The notes beneath the pieces were generated by a model. It searched no databases and was not told the origin of the DNA. It saw only the letters and a program-made list of their open reading frames with translations. DNA of 64,000 nucleotides from Burkholderiaceae bacterium. Its GTDB lineage: Bacteria; Pseudomonadota; Gammaproteobacteria; Burkholderiales; Burkholderiaceae_C. The DNA lies in NCBI GenBank assembly GCA_023150375.1, contig JAKLLA010000009.1:62001-126000 (forward strand), in the 5' to 3' direction. Within the stretch, counting starts at the first letter, position 1, and each line of letters begins with the position of its first letter. Below, piece by piece: positions 39,550 through 48,162 of this stretch. The position numbers were made by a program, and so were the translations under genes.

Positions 39550-39645
39550 GACGGCTCCGGGATCGAGTCCGACCAGGCAGGGTCGGCGACAGGGCGCACC
39601 GGCGGGCGTGGTGCCCTGTGCGAGTCGTGCGATACCCGATGATGG

Positions 39646-40128
39646 TTACACCGAACGACCGGTGCCGATGCGCATGGGGTCTTCCGGGCTGCCGGGCCGC
39701 GCCGACTCGGTCGGACCCGCGGCCCGGGGCAGCAGGCCCGAAGCGTCCAGCGCGGCCAGCCAGGCTGCGTCCGGTGCGGCGCCGGCGCTGCCGGGCGAGG
39801 CCAGCAGTTCGTCGGCGCCGTCGTAGAGCTGCAGGGCATTGCGCTGGAAGCGCTCACGGAAGTTCTTGCGGGCGAAGAGCTTGTGCTGCGCCTCGGTCGG
39901 CAGGTCGGTGATGTTGATCACGTTGCGTGCCACCAGGACGTCCACCAGATCCTCGAGGACGCGGATCAGCCCGGCGTCGAGGCTCGCGAAACCGGCCTGA
40001 TCGGCATCTTCCTCCCCGAGCCACTGCTGCAGTTCGGGATGCTCCGCAGGCAGCCACTGGGCCTGCGGCTGCGGTTCGCGGTGGATGCTGTGGATCTGAC
40101 CTTCGGGTGTGCGCAGGACATAGGGCAT
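39646..40128 (-). CDS. Conserved hypothetical, tryptophan-synthase-beta-like annotation family
   Basis: The 160-aa product has an N-terminal half (MPYVLRTPEGQIHSIHREP, HPELQQWLG, LIRVLEDLVDVLV, FARKNFRERFQ) seen in small conserved proteobacterial proteins that databases label as tryptophan synthase beta-like; it has no catalytic resemblance to that enzyme. The C-terminal third is Ala/Gly/Pro-rich and probably disordered. No function is known. It lies between msrP and ccsB on the same strand. Confidence 0.65.
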   Translation of the reverse strand: MPYVLRTPEGQIHSIHREPQPQAQWLPAEHPELQQWLGEEDADQAGFASLDAGLIRVLEDLVDVLVARNVINITDLPTEAQHKLFARKNFRERFQRNALQLYDGADELLASPGSAGAAPDAAWLAALDASGLLPRAAGPTESARPGSPEDPMRIGTGRSV

Positions 40129-40207
40129 GGCGGGACCTCTCGTGCGCCGTTATCGGCTGTCCTGCCCGCCTTCTGGAGCCTGGCCCCGGCGGCCCGCCGC
40201 AGCCGTG

Positions 40208-41578
40208 TCAGAGTTCTCCGTAGGAGTGCAGACCCGACAGGAACATGTTGACGCCCAGGAAGGCAAAGGTGGTCACCACCAGCCCGACCAGCGCCCACCA
40301 GGCGGCCATCGTGCCGCGCAGGCCCTTCATCAGGCGCATGTGCAGCCAGGCGGCGTAGTTGAGCCAGACGATCAGTGCCCAGGTCTCCTTCGGGTCCCAG
40401 CTCCAGTAGCCGCCCCAGGCCTCGGCGGCCCAGAAGGCGCCCAGGATGGTGGCGATCGTGAAGAAGGCGAAGCCCACCGCGATAGCCTTGTACATCACGT
40501 CGTCGAGCACCTCGAGCGATGGCGTGTGGCGGTGGATCGGGCCGCGCGCCACGATCGTGAAGGCGAACAGCAGCAGGCAGCCCCCCAGCAGACGGGCCGA
40601 CTTGGCCAGCGCCGAGGAGGTTTCCGGGGTCAGGTTGCCGAAGGCCCAGAAGGCGCCCATCAGCAGCAGCACGGCGCCGGGCATGCCGATCAGGCCGATC
40701 CACAGCGTGCGTGCCGGGGCCGTCTTGGTCAGGTACATCAGCGCCACCATTGCTGCCAGCGCGAAGGTGCCGTAGCCGACGAAGTTGGCCGGCACGTGCA
40801 CCTTCATCCACCAGCTCTGCAGGGCCGGCACCAGCGGCTGGATCTCATGCGCGCCGCGCGACACCGTGTACCAGAGCAGGAAGCCCACGCCTGCACTGAC
40901 GATCAGCATCACGAAGGCGCCCAGCGCCCGGGTGCGGTACTGCTGCTCGTAGTAGAGGTAGAACAGCGTGGTCATCCAGGTGAACATCACGAACACCTCG
41001 TAGAGGTTGCTCACCGGGATGTGGCCGATGTCCGGGCCGATCTGGTGGCTCTCGAACCAGCGCACCATCGTGCCCAGCAGGGCCATGAACACCGCGGCCC
41101 AGGCCAGCCGGCTGCCGATACGCTGCGCCGTGTCGTTGCCGCGCCCGGCGAAGTAGCCGATCCAGTAGAACAGCGTGCTCATGAAGGTGAGCGTGCACAT
41201 CCACAGGATGGCGCTCTGGCTGGAGAGCATGTACTTCAGCCAGAACACCTGTTCGGCGGCGGCGAGGTCCACGCCGAAGCCGTCGGTCTGGCGCCGGTAC
41301 AGCGCGATGGCCAGCAGCGAGGCTGCCCCGACACCCAGCGTGAGCGTGCGCAGCGGGCCCCAGAACCAGCCCAGCCAGATCAGCGCCGGCACGGCACCGA
41401 CGAGGATGCCGCGCTCGTACTCGTTCATGGCCGTGCCGTACTGCACCCAGGCATAGCCGGCGCCGATCGTCACCAGAAGCGCGAAGAGCCAGTCGAAGGC
41501 GGAACGGCGTGTCCAGTAGGACGGCCGGCCGAGCTGCAGGGTGGTGGTGCTGCCCACCGTGGAGGTCGTGGAGTTCAT
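40208..41578 (-). CDS. ccsB: System II cytochrome c biogenesis protein CcsB (CcsA type)
   Basis: The 456-aa polytopic membrane protein carries the tryptophan-rich heme-handling motif WGGYWSWDPKETWA and flanking His residues (for example the WLHMR and TRLWIG regions) of the CcsA/HemX family. With ResB it moves heme out and attaches it to CxxCH motifs of periplasmic c-type cytochromes. It lies 42 bases downstream of resB on the same strand, the usual order. Its client cytochromes c4 and (broken) c' are in this window. Confidence 0.92.
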   Translation of the reverse strand: MNSTTSTVGSTTTLQLGRPSYWTRRSAFDWLFALLVTIGAGYAWVQYGTAMNEYERGILVGAVPALIWLGWFWGPLRTLTLGVGAASLLAIALYRRQTDGFGVDLAAAEQVFWLKYMLSSQSAILWMCTLTFMSTLFYWIGYFAGRGNDTAQRIGSRLAWAAVFMALLGTMVRWFESHQIGPDIGHIPVSNLYEVFVMFTWMTTLFYLYYEQQYRTRALGAFVMLIVSAGVGFLLWYTVSRGAHEIQPLVPALQSWWMKVHVPANFVGYGTFALAAMVALMYLTKTAPARTLWIGLIGMPGAVLLLMGAFWAFGNLTPETSSALAKSARLLGGCLLLFAFTIVARGPIHRHTPSLEVLDDVMYKAIAVGFAFFTIATILGAFWAAEAWGGYWSWDPKETWALIVWLNYAAWLHMRLMKGLRGTMAAWWALVGLVVTTFAFLGVNMFLSGLHSYGEL

Positions 41579-41620
41579 CGCTGCGTCGGGTATGCGGGAA
41601 GAGGGCGGAAAGACGGCGGG

Positions 41621-43798
41621 TCAGACCCGCCCGGCCGCACCAGGTTCGACGACGGCGCCCGCCGGACCCAGCAGGGCCGTGCGCAATCCGTCGAATTCCT
41701 TGTCAGTATCCAGGGTCTGGCGGGTGGCCGACAAAGCCATGCTCACCGAGGTGGCTTGTGCATCGGGAGCGCCGCCCAGCCAGATCCACAGCCGCCGCTC
41801 GCGCACGTAGAGCATCGCGAACACACCGATGATCAGCAGCACGCAGCCCAGATAGACCAGGGTCTTGCCCGGAGCGCGGGTGACCTGGAACACGCTGGCC
41901 TGCACCTGCTCGAAGGTCTCCAGTGTGAACAGCAGCGGTGCCGGGTAGGCGAAGGAGTCCGACAGCGCGAAGATCGACTGGCCCAGGAAGCGCTGCAGCG
42001 CCTCGTCGTTCGTCCGGGCCGGCAGGCCGGCGCGTTCGCGCGAGAGCTGCAGCAGTTCGACCACCGCGCCGTTGAGGATGCGCAGCAGCACCTCGGAGGT
42101 GCGCAGCCGCTCCGCTTCGGGCACGTTGGCCTGGATGAAGTCATGCAGCGCCTGCAGGCCGGCGCTCGGCGCCTTGGCGTCGACCACCTCGGCGCCGGCG
42201 AACAGCGTCAGCGCTCGCAGGGCGGAGGCCTGCAGCTGGGTCACCATCTCGGGCTTGTCGGCCGGCGCGGCAGCCTTGCCGTAGCGCAGGGCCGCGTCGC
42301 GGCGCAGCATGGCGTCGCCCAGGGCGTTCTTCAGGCGCAGCCAGTCGTCCATCTTCGCGTCGGCGTCGGCCGGGATGCGCAGGTAGCGCATCGGCTGGTC
42401 CGGCGACTCGCGCAGGCCGGTGAGGAAGACCGACACGCCGTCCAGTTCCACCGGCAGCATGTAGTTGTGGTACTCGCGGGCCTGCCCCGCGGCATCGCGC
42501 AGCTTGTAGGTGATCGACGGGCCGATGTTGCGCAACTGCTTGTCGCCCGGCGCCTTGGCGCCCGAGCCGAGGTGCTGCTGCAGGGAAGCGACCAGATCGA
42601 CCCGGCGCGTGTCGGTGGCGTCGTCGCCGCCGCGCCGGTCCGCGTCGCCGAGGTTCTCGACGTTGATGACGCGCAGCCCGCTGAACTCGAGCTGGAGCTG
42701 ATCCGGGCGATCTCCCGCCCCCTTGGCGGTGTTCGTCAGCGTGGTGCTGCTGCCGATCTCGCCCTGTACCGTGAAGTCGCGGCCCTCGCGTCCGAACGGG
42801 CGGGCGCGCAGCGTGACCTTGGAGCCGCCGTCGTCGAAGCTCGACTGGTAGATCGCGATGCCGCGGTGGATCAGCGGCTCGTTGACCTTGATGGTGGCCT
42901 CGGTGGTCTGCCCGTCGCGGTCGTGGATGATCACGTCGCTGGCGAACAGCTTGGGCATGCCGGTGTCGTAGTACTCGACGACGAAGCGCTTCAGCTCGAT
43001 GTCGAAGGGCAGGTCCTGCAGCACCGCTCCGCTGGTGAGGTTGATCACCGCCGTGCCGCTGCGGCCCTTCTCCGGCACGAAGAGGTTGGCGCGGAAGGTG
43101 GGGTTCGCGGGACTCAGGCGGTGCTGCTCGGGCACATCCCGGACGAGTCCGCCGCCGTTGAACGGCGTCTTGCCCAGCAAGGCCATCTGCGCGCGCACCA
43201 CCAGATCGCCGTCGAACAGGCCGCCGATGCAGATCAGCACGATCGCGGCATGCGCGGCCAGGTAGCCGATCTTGTTGGCGCTGCCCTGGCGGGCGGCGAT
43301 CATCACGCCGTTCTCGCGCACCTGCGCGCGCGCCTTCCAGCCGTGCCGCGCCAGCAGCGTGCTGGCGCGTTCGATCGCGCCGTCGCGGCCCACCGGCAGT
43401 TCGCCTTCGGCGCGGTGGTGGAAGGCTTTCAGGGAGGACTCGCGCAGGTCTTCCTTCCAGCTCTTCAGGTCACGCAGGATCTTCGGCGTGTTGCGCGCGA
43501 TGCACAGCGAGGTGGAGATGACCAGGAAGGCCAGGATCAGCAGGAACCAGCTGGCGCTGTAGACCGTGTACAGGCCGAGCCGGCCGAACACCTCCGACCA
43601 GAAGGGGCCGAACTGGTTGACGTAGTTGATCGGTGGCTGCTGCTGCTGTACCACCGTGCCGATCACCGAGGCGATGCAGATAAGCGTCAGCAACGCGATC
43701 GCGAATCGCATCGACGACAGCAGCTCGACCGCATCCTGAACCCAGCGGGAGCCGGCGCGGACCTCGATGCCGCCGGTGCGGGTCTGGGCAGAGGACAT
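41621..43798 (-). CDS. resB: Cytochrome c biogenesis protein ResB
   Basis: The 725-aa product is the large membrane partner of CcsB in system II cytochrome c maturation. It has hydrophobic segments near the N-terminus (RFAIALLTLICIASVIG; LILAFLVIST) and near the C-terminus (TLVYLGCVLLIIGVFAML), with a large periplasmic ResB domain between them. A FxSxKF-like and VNLTSGAVLQ stretch are visible. ATG 43798 is taken because it begins the conserved VQDAVELLSSMRFA region after a short polar lead; a longer frame to 43885 overlaps the upstream terminator region. Confidence 0.9.
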   Translation of the reverse strand: MSSAQTRTGGIEVRAGSRWVQDAVELLSSMRFAIALLTLICIASVIGTVVQQQQPPINYVNQFGPFWSEVFGRLGLYTVYSASWFLLILAFLVISTSLCIARNTPKILRDLKSWKEDLRESSLKAFHHRAEGELPVGRDGAIERASTLLARHGWKARAQVRENGVMIAARQGSANKIGYLAAHAAIVLICIGGLFDGDLVVRAQMALLGKTPFNGGGLVRDVPEQHRLSPANPTFRANLFVPEKGRSGTAVINLTSGAVLQDLPFDIELKRFVVEYYDTGMPKLFASDVIIHDRDGQTTEATIKVNEPLIHRGIAIYQSSFDDGGSKVTLRARPFGREGRDFTVQGEIGSSTTLTNTAKGAGDRPDQLQLEFSGLRVINVENLGDADRRGGDDATDTRRVDLVASLQQHLGSGAKAPGDKQLRNIGPSITYKLRDAAGQAREYHNYMLPVELDGVSVFLTGLRESPDQPMRYLRIPADADAKMDDWLRLKNALGDAMLRRDAALRYGKAAAPADKPEMVTQLQASALRALTLFAGAEVVDAKAPSAGLQALHDFIQANVPEAERLRTSEVLLRILNGAVVELLQLSRERAGLPARTNDEALQRFLGQSIFALSDSFAYPAPLLFTLETFEQVQASVFQVTRAPGKTLVYLGCVLLIIGVFAMLYVRERRLWIWLGGAPDAQATSVSMALSATRQTLDTDKEFDGLRTALLGPAGAVVEPGAAGRV

Positions 43799-43883
43799 GA
43801 GAGGAACTTCAGGGCGAACAGAAGGGCACTGCCACCAGGCGGCGGTGCCGAGAAGGCGAGCATAAGGGCCGCGCCAGCAAGAC

Positions 43884-43910
43884 AAAAGGCCGGTCCAGGA
43901 CCGGCCTTTT
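43884..43910 (-). terminator. Intrinsic terminator of the cytochrome c4 gene
   Basis: AAAAGGCCGGTCC and GGACCGGCCTTTT form a perfect 13-bp inverted repeat with one central base, so the real loop opens a few pairs. Both ends carry a four-base A or T run, so it can act in either direction. It lies 35 bases after the stop of the cytochrome gene and before resB on the same strand. Confidence 0.8.
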
Positions 43911-43944
43911 GATTTGCATCAAGACAGGGCCCGGCCCTGCGGGC

Positions 43945-44574
43945 TCAGTGCAGGCCGGCGATGTAGTCGGCCACGGCCTTGATCTCGCGATCGTTCAGCT
44001 TGGCGGCCACGCCGGTCATCACGGCATTGTTCTTGCGCACGCCGTCGCGGAAGCCCTTGAGCTGCAGCTCGGTGTAGTCGGCGTGCTGACCGGACAGACG
44101 CGGGTACTGCGCCGGGATGCCCGCGCCGCTGGGGCTGTGGCAGCCGGCGCAGGCCGGGACGGCGCGCTCGGCGATGCCGCCGCGATAGATCTTCTCGCCC
44201 AGGGCGACCAGGTCCTTGCTCTTGGCTGCGCCGGCCGGCGTGGGCTTGCTCGCGTAGAAGGCGGCCACGTTCTTCATGTCCGCGTCGCTCAGCGGCGTGG
44301 CCATGCCCAGCATCACGGCGTTCTCGCGCTTGCCGCCCTTGAACTCGACCAGCTGCTTGTACAGGTAGTCGGCATGCTGGCCCTGCAGGATCGGATTGGC
44401 GGGCAGGCCGCGGCTGCCGTCGGCGGTGTGGCAGGCCGAGCAGACCTGCGTGGCGATGGCCTGGCCCTTGGCCAGATCGGCCTTGGGCGCTGCCTTGGTC
44501 TCGGCCGCGGCCACGGACGACGCCAGGGAGGCGGCTGCAAGCAGGGCAAGGAGCGACTGGGCGTGCAATTTCAT
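43945..44574 (-). CDS. Diheme cytochrome c4
   Basis: The 209-aa product has a signal peptide (LLALLAAASLASSVAAA) and two similar cytochrome c domains with heme sites CSACH and CAGCH. The distal Met ligands are likely in VMLGMATPL and AVMTGVAAKL. Cytochromes c4 carry electrons in the periplasm, often to cbb3 oxidases. It is divergent from engB and ends in a strong terminator before resB, whose product would help to attach its hemes. Confidence 0.92.
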   Translation of the reverse strand: MKLHAQSLLALLAAASLASSVAAAETKAAPKADLAKGQAIATQVCSACHTADGSRGLPANPILQGQHADYLYKQLVEFKGGKRENAVMLGMATPLSDADMKNVAAFYASKPTPAGAAKSKDLVALGEKIYRGGIAERAVPACAGCHSPSGAGIPAQYPRLSGQHADYTELQLKGFRDGVRKNNAVMTGVAAKLNDREIKAVADYIAGLH

Positions 44575-44645
44575 GGTGGAGCGGCGCGGGTACGCAAAAA
44601 GGAGACTCGAAAGGCGCTGAACCTGTGGATTTTACAATGCTGCCC

Positions 44646-45374
44646 ATGACATCCGATGCAACAGCGCCGCAAGGTGGCGCGCATGCGACGCGCGCGGCGC
44701 TGGCCTGGGCCCATACGGCCCGATTCCTGACCACGGCCAGCCAGCTCGACCAGCTGCCGGGCAACGACCTGGCGGAGATCGCCTTCGTCGGCCGCTCCAA
44801 CGCCGGCAAGTCGACCGCGATCAACACCCTGGCACAGCAGCGCCAGCTGGCCTTCGCCTCGAAGACCCCGGGGCGCACCCAGCACATCAACCTCTTCGAG
44901 GTGGGCCCGCGCGAGGCGCCCGATGCGGTCTGGGCCGACCTGCCCGGCTATGGCTACGCGGCCGTGGAGCGCGCAGCCAAGCTGCGCTGGCAGAAGGTGA
45001 TGGCCGACTACCTGGCGCTGCGGCGCAACCTGGCCGGGGTGGTGCAGATGGTCGATTCGCGCCATGGCTTCACGGCGCTGGACCGCCAGCTGCTCGAGTG
45101 GGTGGCTCCCCGTGTGGCCACCGGCGAGGTGCGCCTGCTGGTGCTGCTGACCAAGGCCGACAAGCTCAACCGCAAGGAGGCCGCGGCCAGCCTGCGTACA
45201 GCGCAGGAGGTGCTGGCCGAACTGGCCACCGAGCAGGCCGATGTCGGCGTGACGCTCTTCTCCGCCCTCAAGCGTCAGGGCGTCGAGGACGTGGCGCAGG
45301 TGCTGCAGAGCTGGTGCGTCGTGCCGCCCGGCGAGGGCCCGGCTGCGGGGCCGGCCGACCCCCCGGCGGCCTGA
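44646..45374 (+). CDS. engB: Ribosome-biogenesis GTPase EngB (YihA/YsxC)
   Basis: The 242-aa product has the GTPase motifs GRSNAGKST (G1), TPGRTQ (G2), DLPGYG (G3) and TKADK (G4). EngB helps late 50S assembly. Three in-frame ATGs are close together (44625, 44637, 44646). A -10-like TACAAT at 44633-44638 overlaps the first two, so if that box is used the mRNA would start near 44646 and be leaderless or nearly so. It has an Ala/Pro-rich C-terminal tail of about 15 residues. It is divergent from the cytochrome c4 gene. Confidence 0.93.
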   Translation: MTSDATAPQGGAHATRAALAWAHTARFLTTASQLDQLPGNDLAEIAFVGRSNAGKSTAINTLAQQRQLAFASKTPGRTQHINLFEVGPREAPDAVWADLPGYGYAAVERAAKLRWQKVMADYLALRRNLAGVVQMVDSRHGFTALDRQLLEWVAPRVATGEVRLLVLLTKADKLNRKEAAASLRTAQEVLAELATEQADVGVTLFSALKRQGVEDVAQVLQSWCVVPPGEGPAAGPADPPAA

Positions 45375-45381
45375 CCTGCCC

Positions 45382-45777
45382 TCACATCAGCGCGTGCGGC
45401 ACGCCGCCGCGGCGGCTTTCCTGGCTGCTCTCGCAGGTCACGCAGCGCAGGGCCTGCGGCTGCACCTGCAGGCGCGCGAAGGGAATGTCGGCGCCGCAGT
45501 CGCTGCATACGCCGTAGTCGTCGCTGTCGAGCCGTTGCAGTGCTGCGCCGATCTCGGCCAGCTCATGGCGCTCGTGGTCGGTGAAGGCCAGATCCACCTC
45601 GCGGTCGGCGTCGCGCTGCGGACCGTCGTCGCCGTCCTGCAGCAGGATCTCGCGGGCGTGCTGGACCCGCGAGGCATCTCCCTGGTGCAGCGCCAGGGTG
45701 CCCAGCAGGGCTTCGCGGCGCTTCAGCAACTCGGCTCTCAGGGCCTGGCGCTGAGTCGAATCCAGGGGCGCATTCAT
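45382..45777 (-). CDS. DksA/TraR-family zinc-finger protein
   Basis: The 131-aa product has a helical coiled-coil region and a C4 zinc finger (CSDCG, then CVTC). It is in the family of RNA-polymerase secondary-channel regulators such as DksA, but the coiled-coil tip differs from DksA proper, so it is better called DksA-like. The start (45777) is the first Met of MNAPLDSTQ; the upstream frame is not family-like. It ends eight bases from the end of engB, which converges on it. Confidence 0.82.
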   Translation of the reverse strand: MNAPLDSTQRQALRAELLKRREALLGTLALHQGDASRVQHAREILLQDGDDGPQRDADREVDLAFTDHERHELAEIGAALQRLDSDDYGVCSDCGADIPFARLQVQPQALRCVTCESSQESRRGGVPHALM

Positions 45778-45850
45778 CCGGGTCTCCTGTGGGGTGGGCA
45801 ACGCATCTCGATCTCCGTGCAGATCGTGGCATTGCCCTGTCCGGTCTGTC

Positions 45851-45864
45851 TTGACCGGTGTCAA
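45851..45864. promoter_or_regulatory. Small palindrome in the DksA-like / flavoprotein divergent region
   Basis: TTGAC-CGGT-GTCAA is a perfect 5+5 inverted repeat with a four-base spacer, about 85 bases from either start. A TAGAAT (45890-45895) lies downstream as a possible -10 for the flavoprotein gene, but no matching -35 is seen. An operator role is possible but unproven. Confidence 0.3.
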
Positions 45865-45947
45865 CACGCCGGGATCGGGGGCTCCTGCCTAGAATGCCGC
45901 CGGACCGTCGGCGGCGCCATCGCTGCGGCCGCCACCGACCTGCCGCG

Positions 45948-47222
45948 ATGACTTTTGCTGCGAACCCCGATCCGACCGGCGCCGATGCTGCCCTCCCATC
46001 GCGCTGCGAGGTGCTCGTGGTCGGCTCCGGGCCGGCCGGGGCGGCCTGCGCGACCCTGCTGGCCCGTGCGGGCGTGCAGGTGGTGCTGATCGACCAGCAG
46101 GTCTTCCCGCGCGAGAAGGTCTGCGGCGATGGCCTGATCCCCGACGCCCATCACGCCCTCGCCCGCCTCGGGCTGCTCGAGGCCGTGATGGCGCAGGCCT
46201 GCCCGGTCGAGCATGTGCGCTGCGTCGGCCCGAGCGGCGCCCATGTGGACGTGCCCGGCCGCCTGGCGGTGCTGCCGCGCCGGGAGCTCGATGCGCTGCT
46301 GCAGCGGCACGCGATCGAGGCCGGCGCGCGCTGCCATACGCCGGTGAAGTTCGAAGGGCTGCTGGAAGCGGCGCCCGGCCCGGCGGGGGGGCCTGGCCGG
46401 GTCGTCGGCGCCCGGTTGAGTCGTGCCGGCACCTTTCACGAGCTGCATGCCGACTGGGTCGTGCTGGCCACCGGCGCCCCGGTGCCGCCGATGGTGGGAG
46501 CCGGTCTGTGCACGCGCCGCACGCCCAGCGGCATCGCGCTGCGCGGCTACGTGCGCAACCCGGCGCTGGCCGGGCAGCCGCGTCGCATGGAGGTGGTCTG
46601 GCACCGGGAGCTGCGCCCGGGCTACGGCTGGATCTTCCCGGTCGGCGACGCCACCTTCAACATCGGCGTGGGCGCCTTCTTCGACACCCGCTGCGACGGT
46701 CGCAGCGTGGCGGCCGATGTCAACCTGCGCCGCGTCTTCGAGGCCTTCACCCGCGTGCACCCCGCGGCGGCGGCGCTCATGTCGGGTGGCGAACTGCTCG
46801 GCCGGCTCGAGGGCGCGCCGCTGCGCTGCACGCTGCGCGGTGCGCACAGCGGGCGTCCCGGGCTGCTGGCCACCGGCGAGGCCGTCGGCTCGACCTACGA
46901 CTTCACCGGCGAGGGCATCGGCAAGGCCCTCGAGACCGGCCTGCTGGCTGCCGAGGCCCTGCTGGGCGGGCGCGAGCGCGGCGCACCGGCCGAGGCGATC
47001 TGCGCCGACTACGACGCGGCCCTGCAGCGTCTGCGGCCACGCTTCGACCTCTACGAGCGTGCCAACCGGGTGAACCGCCATCCCTGGCTGGCCGACCTGG
47101 TGATCTGGCGTGCACGCCGCAGCCCCCGTCTGCTGCGGCGCATGAGCGGCGTGCTCGACGAGACGAGCAACCCGGGGCACCTGATCACCGCGCGCGGACT
47201 GCTCAAGCTGCTGCTGCAGTAG
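45948..47222 (+). CDS. FAD-dependent oxidoreductase, geranylgeranyl reductase family
   Basis: The 424-aa product has an N-terminal FAD-binding Rossmann motif (VLVVGSGPAGAACATLL), then FPREKVCGDGL and a second FAD contact in LLATGEAVGSTYDFTGEGIGKAL. This is the geranylgeranyl-reductase or digeranylgeranylglycerophospholipid-reductase-like fold, shared with many flavin monooxygenases. In non-photosynthetic bacteria the family members are usually of unknown substrate. The ATG at 45948 gives the family N-terminus. The amidotransferase gene follows after 36 bases. Confidence 0.82.
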   Translation: MTFAANPDPTGADAALPSRCEVLVVGSGPAGAACATLLARAGVQVVLIDQQVFPREKVCGDGLIPDAHHALARLGLLEAVMAQACPVEHVRCVGPSGAHVDVPGRLAVLPRRELDALLQRHAIEAGARCHTPVKFEGLLEAAPGPAGGPGRVVGARLSRAGTFHELHADWVVLATGAPVPPMVGAGLCTRRTPSGIALRGYVRNPALAGQPRRMEVVWHRELRPGYGWIFPVGDATFNIGVGAFFDTRCDGRSVAADVNLRRVFEAFTRVHPAAAALMSGGELLGRLEGAPLRCTLRGAHSGRPGLLATGEAVGSTYDFTGEGIGKALETGLLAAEALLGGRERGAPAEAICADYDAALQRLRPRFDLYERANRVNRHPWLADLVIWRARRSPRLLRRMSGVLDETSNPGHLITARGLLKLLLQ

Positions 47223-47258
47223 GTCGCGGGTCGCGGTGCGCTGCGGCACACTTGCGGC

Positions 47259-48014
47259 ATGTGCCAGCTGCTCGGCCTCAACGCCAACACCCCCACCGAC
47301 CTGGTGTTCAGCTTCACCGGCTTCGCCCACCGGGCCCAGGAGCACCGCGACGGCTTCGGCATCGCCTTCTTCGAGGGGCCGGGGGCGCGCCTGTTCGTGG
47401 ATCACCAGAGTGCGACGACCTCGCCGGTGGCGGAGATGATCCGCCGCTACCCCATCCACAGCCGGCACATCGTGGCGCACATCCGCAAGGCCACGCAGGG
47501 GCGGGTGGCGCTGGAGAACACCCATCCCTTCATGCGCGAGCTCTGGGGGCGCTACTGGGTGTTCGCGCACAACGGCAATCTGGTGGACTTCCACCCCAAG
47601 CTGCATGCGGCCTTCCGCCCGGTGGGCGACACCGACAGCGAGCGCGCCTTCTGCTGGCTGATGCAGGAGCTGGCCAAGTGCCACGCCAGCCTGCCCAGCG
47701 TGGCGCACCTGACCCAGACCCTGGCCGAGCTGCTGCCGCAGGTGGCCCGGCACGGCACCTTCAACTGCCTGCTCAGCCATGGCGAGGCGCTCTGGGCCCA
47801 CTGCAGCACCAAGCTGCACTACATCGAGCGGGCCCACCCCTTCGCCACCGCGAAGCTGCAGGACGCCGACCTGACCGTCGACTTCGCGGCGCACACCACG
47901 GCCGACGACCGTGTCGCGGTGGTGGTCACCGAGCCGCTGACCTGCGACGAGGCCTGGACCGCGATGACCCCCGGCGAGCTGGCGGTGTTCGAACAGGGGC
48001 TGCGCAGCCGCTGA
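47259..48014 (+). CDS. Class II glutamine amidotransferase (YafJ type)
   Basis: The 251-aa product begins MCQLLGLN, so the catalytic nucleophile is Cys2 exposed after Met removal, as in Ntn amidotransferases. Conserved HRAQEHRDGFG, AHIRKATQG and the NTHPF, FAHNGN contacts are present. It belongs to the YafJ/EgtC-like group; the acceptor substrate is unknown. It follows the flavoprotein gene by 36 bases and could be co-transcribed, though relation is not implied. ATG 47259. Confidence 0.88.
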   Translation: MCQLLGLNANTPTDLVFSFTGFAHRAQEHRDGFGIAFFEGPGARLFVDHQSATTSPVAEMIRRYPIHSRHIVAHIRKATQGRVALENTHPFMRELWGRYWVFAHNGNLVDFHPKLHAAFRPVGDTDSERAFCWLMQELAKCHASLPSVAHLTQTLAELLPQVARHGTFNCLLSHGEALWAHCSTKLHYIERAHPFATAKLQDADLTVDFAAHTTADDRVAVVVTEPLTCDEAWTAMTPGELAVFEQGLRSR

Positions 48015-48162
48015 GGCCCCCGGGGGGCTGCCGAAGACCGGCAGGAAGTCACGCCGGGCGGTTTGCGCACTGCAGCCGGGCCGGGATCTGCCGAAGTCCG
48101 TCTGGACGAAGGCAGCCGGCAAGCAAGAGCGCCCACGCCCGATGTCGCTGCGGGGAGCCTCG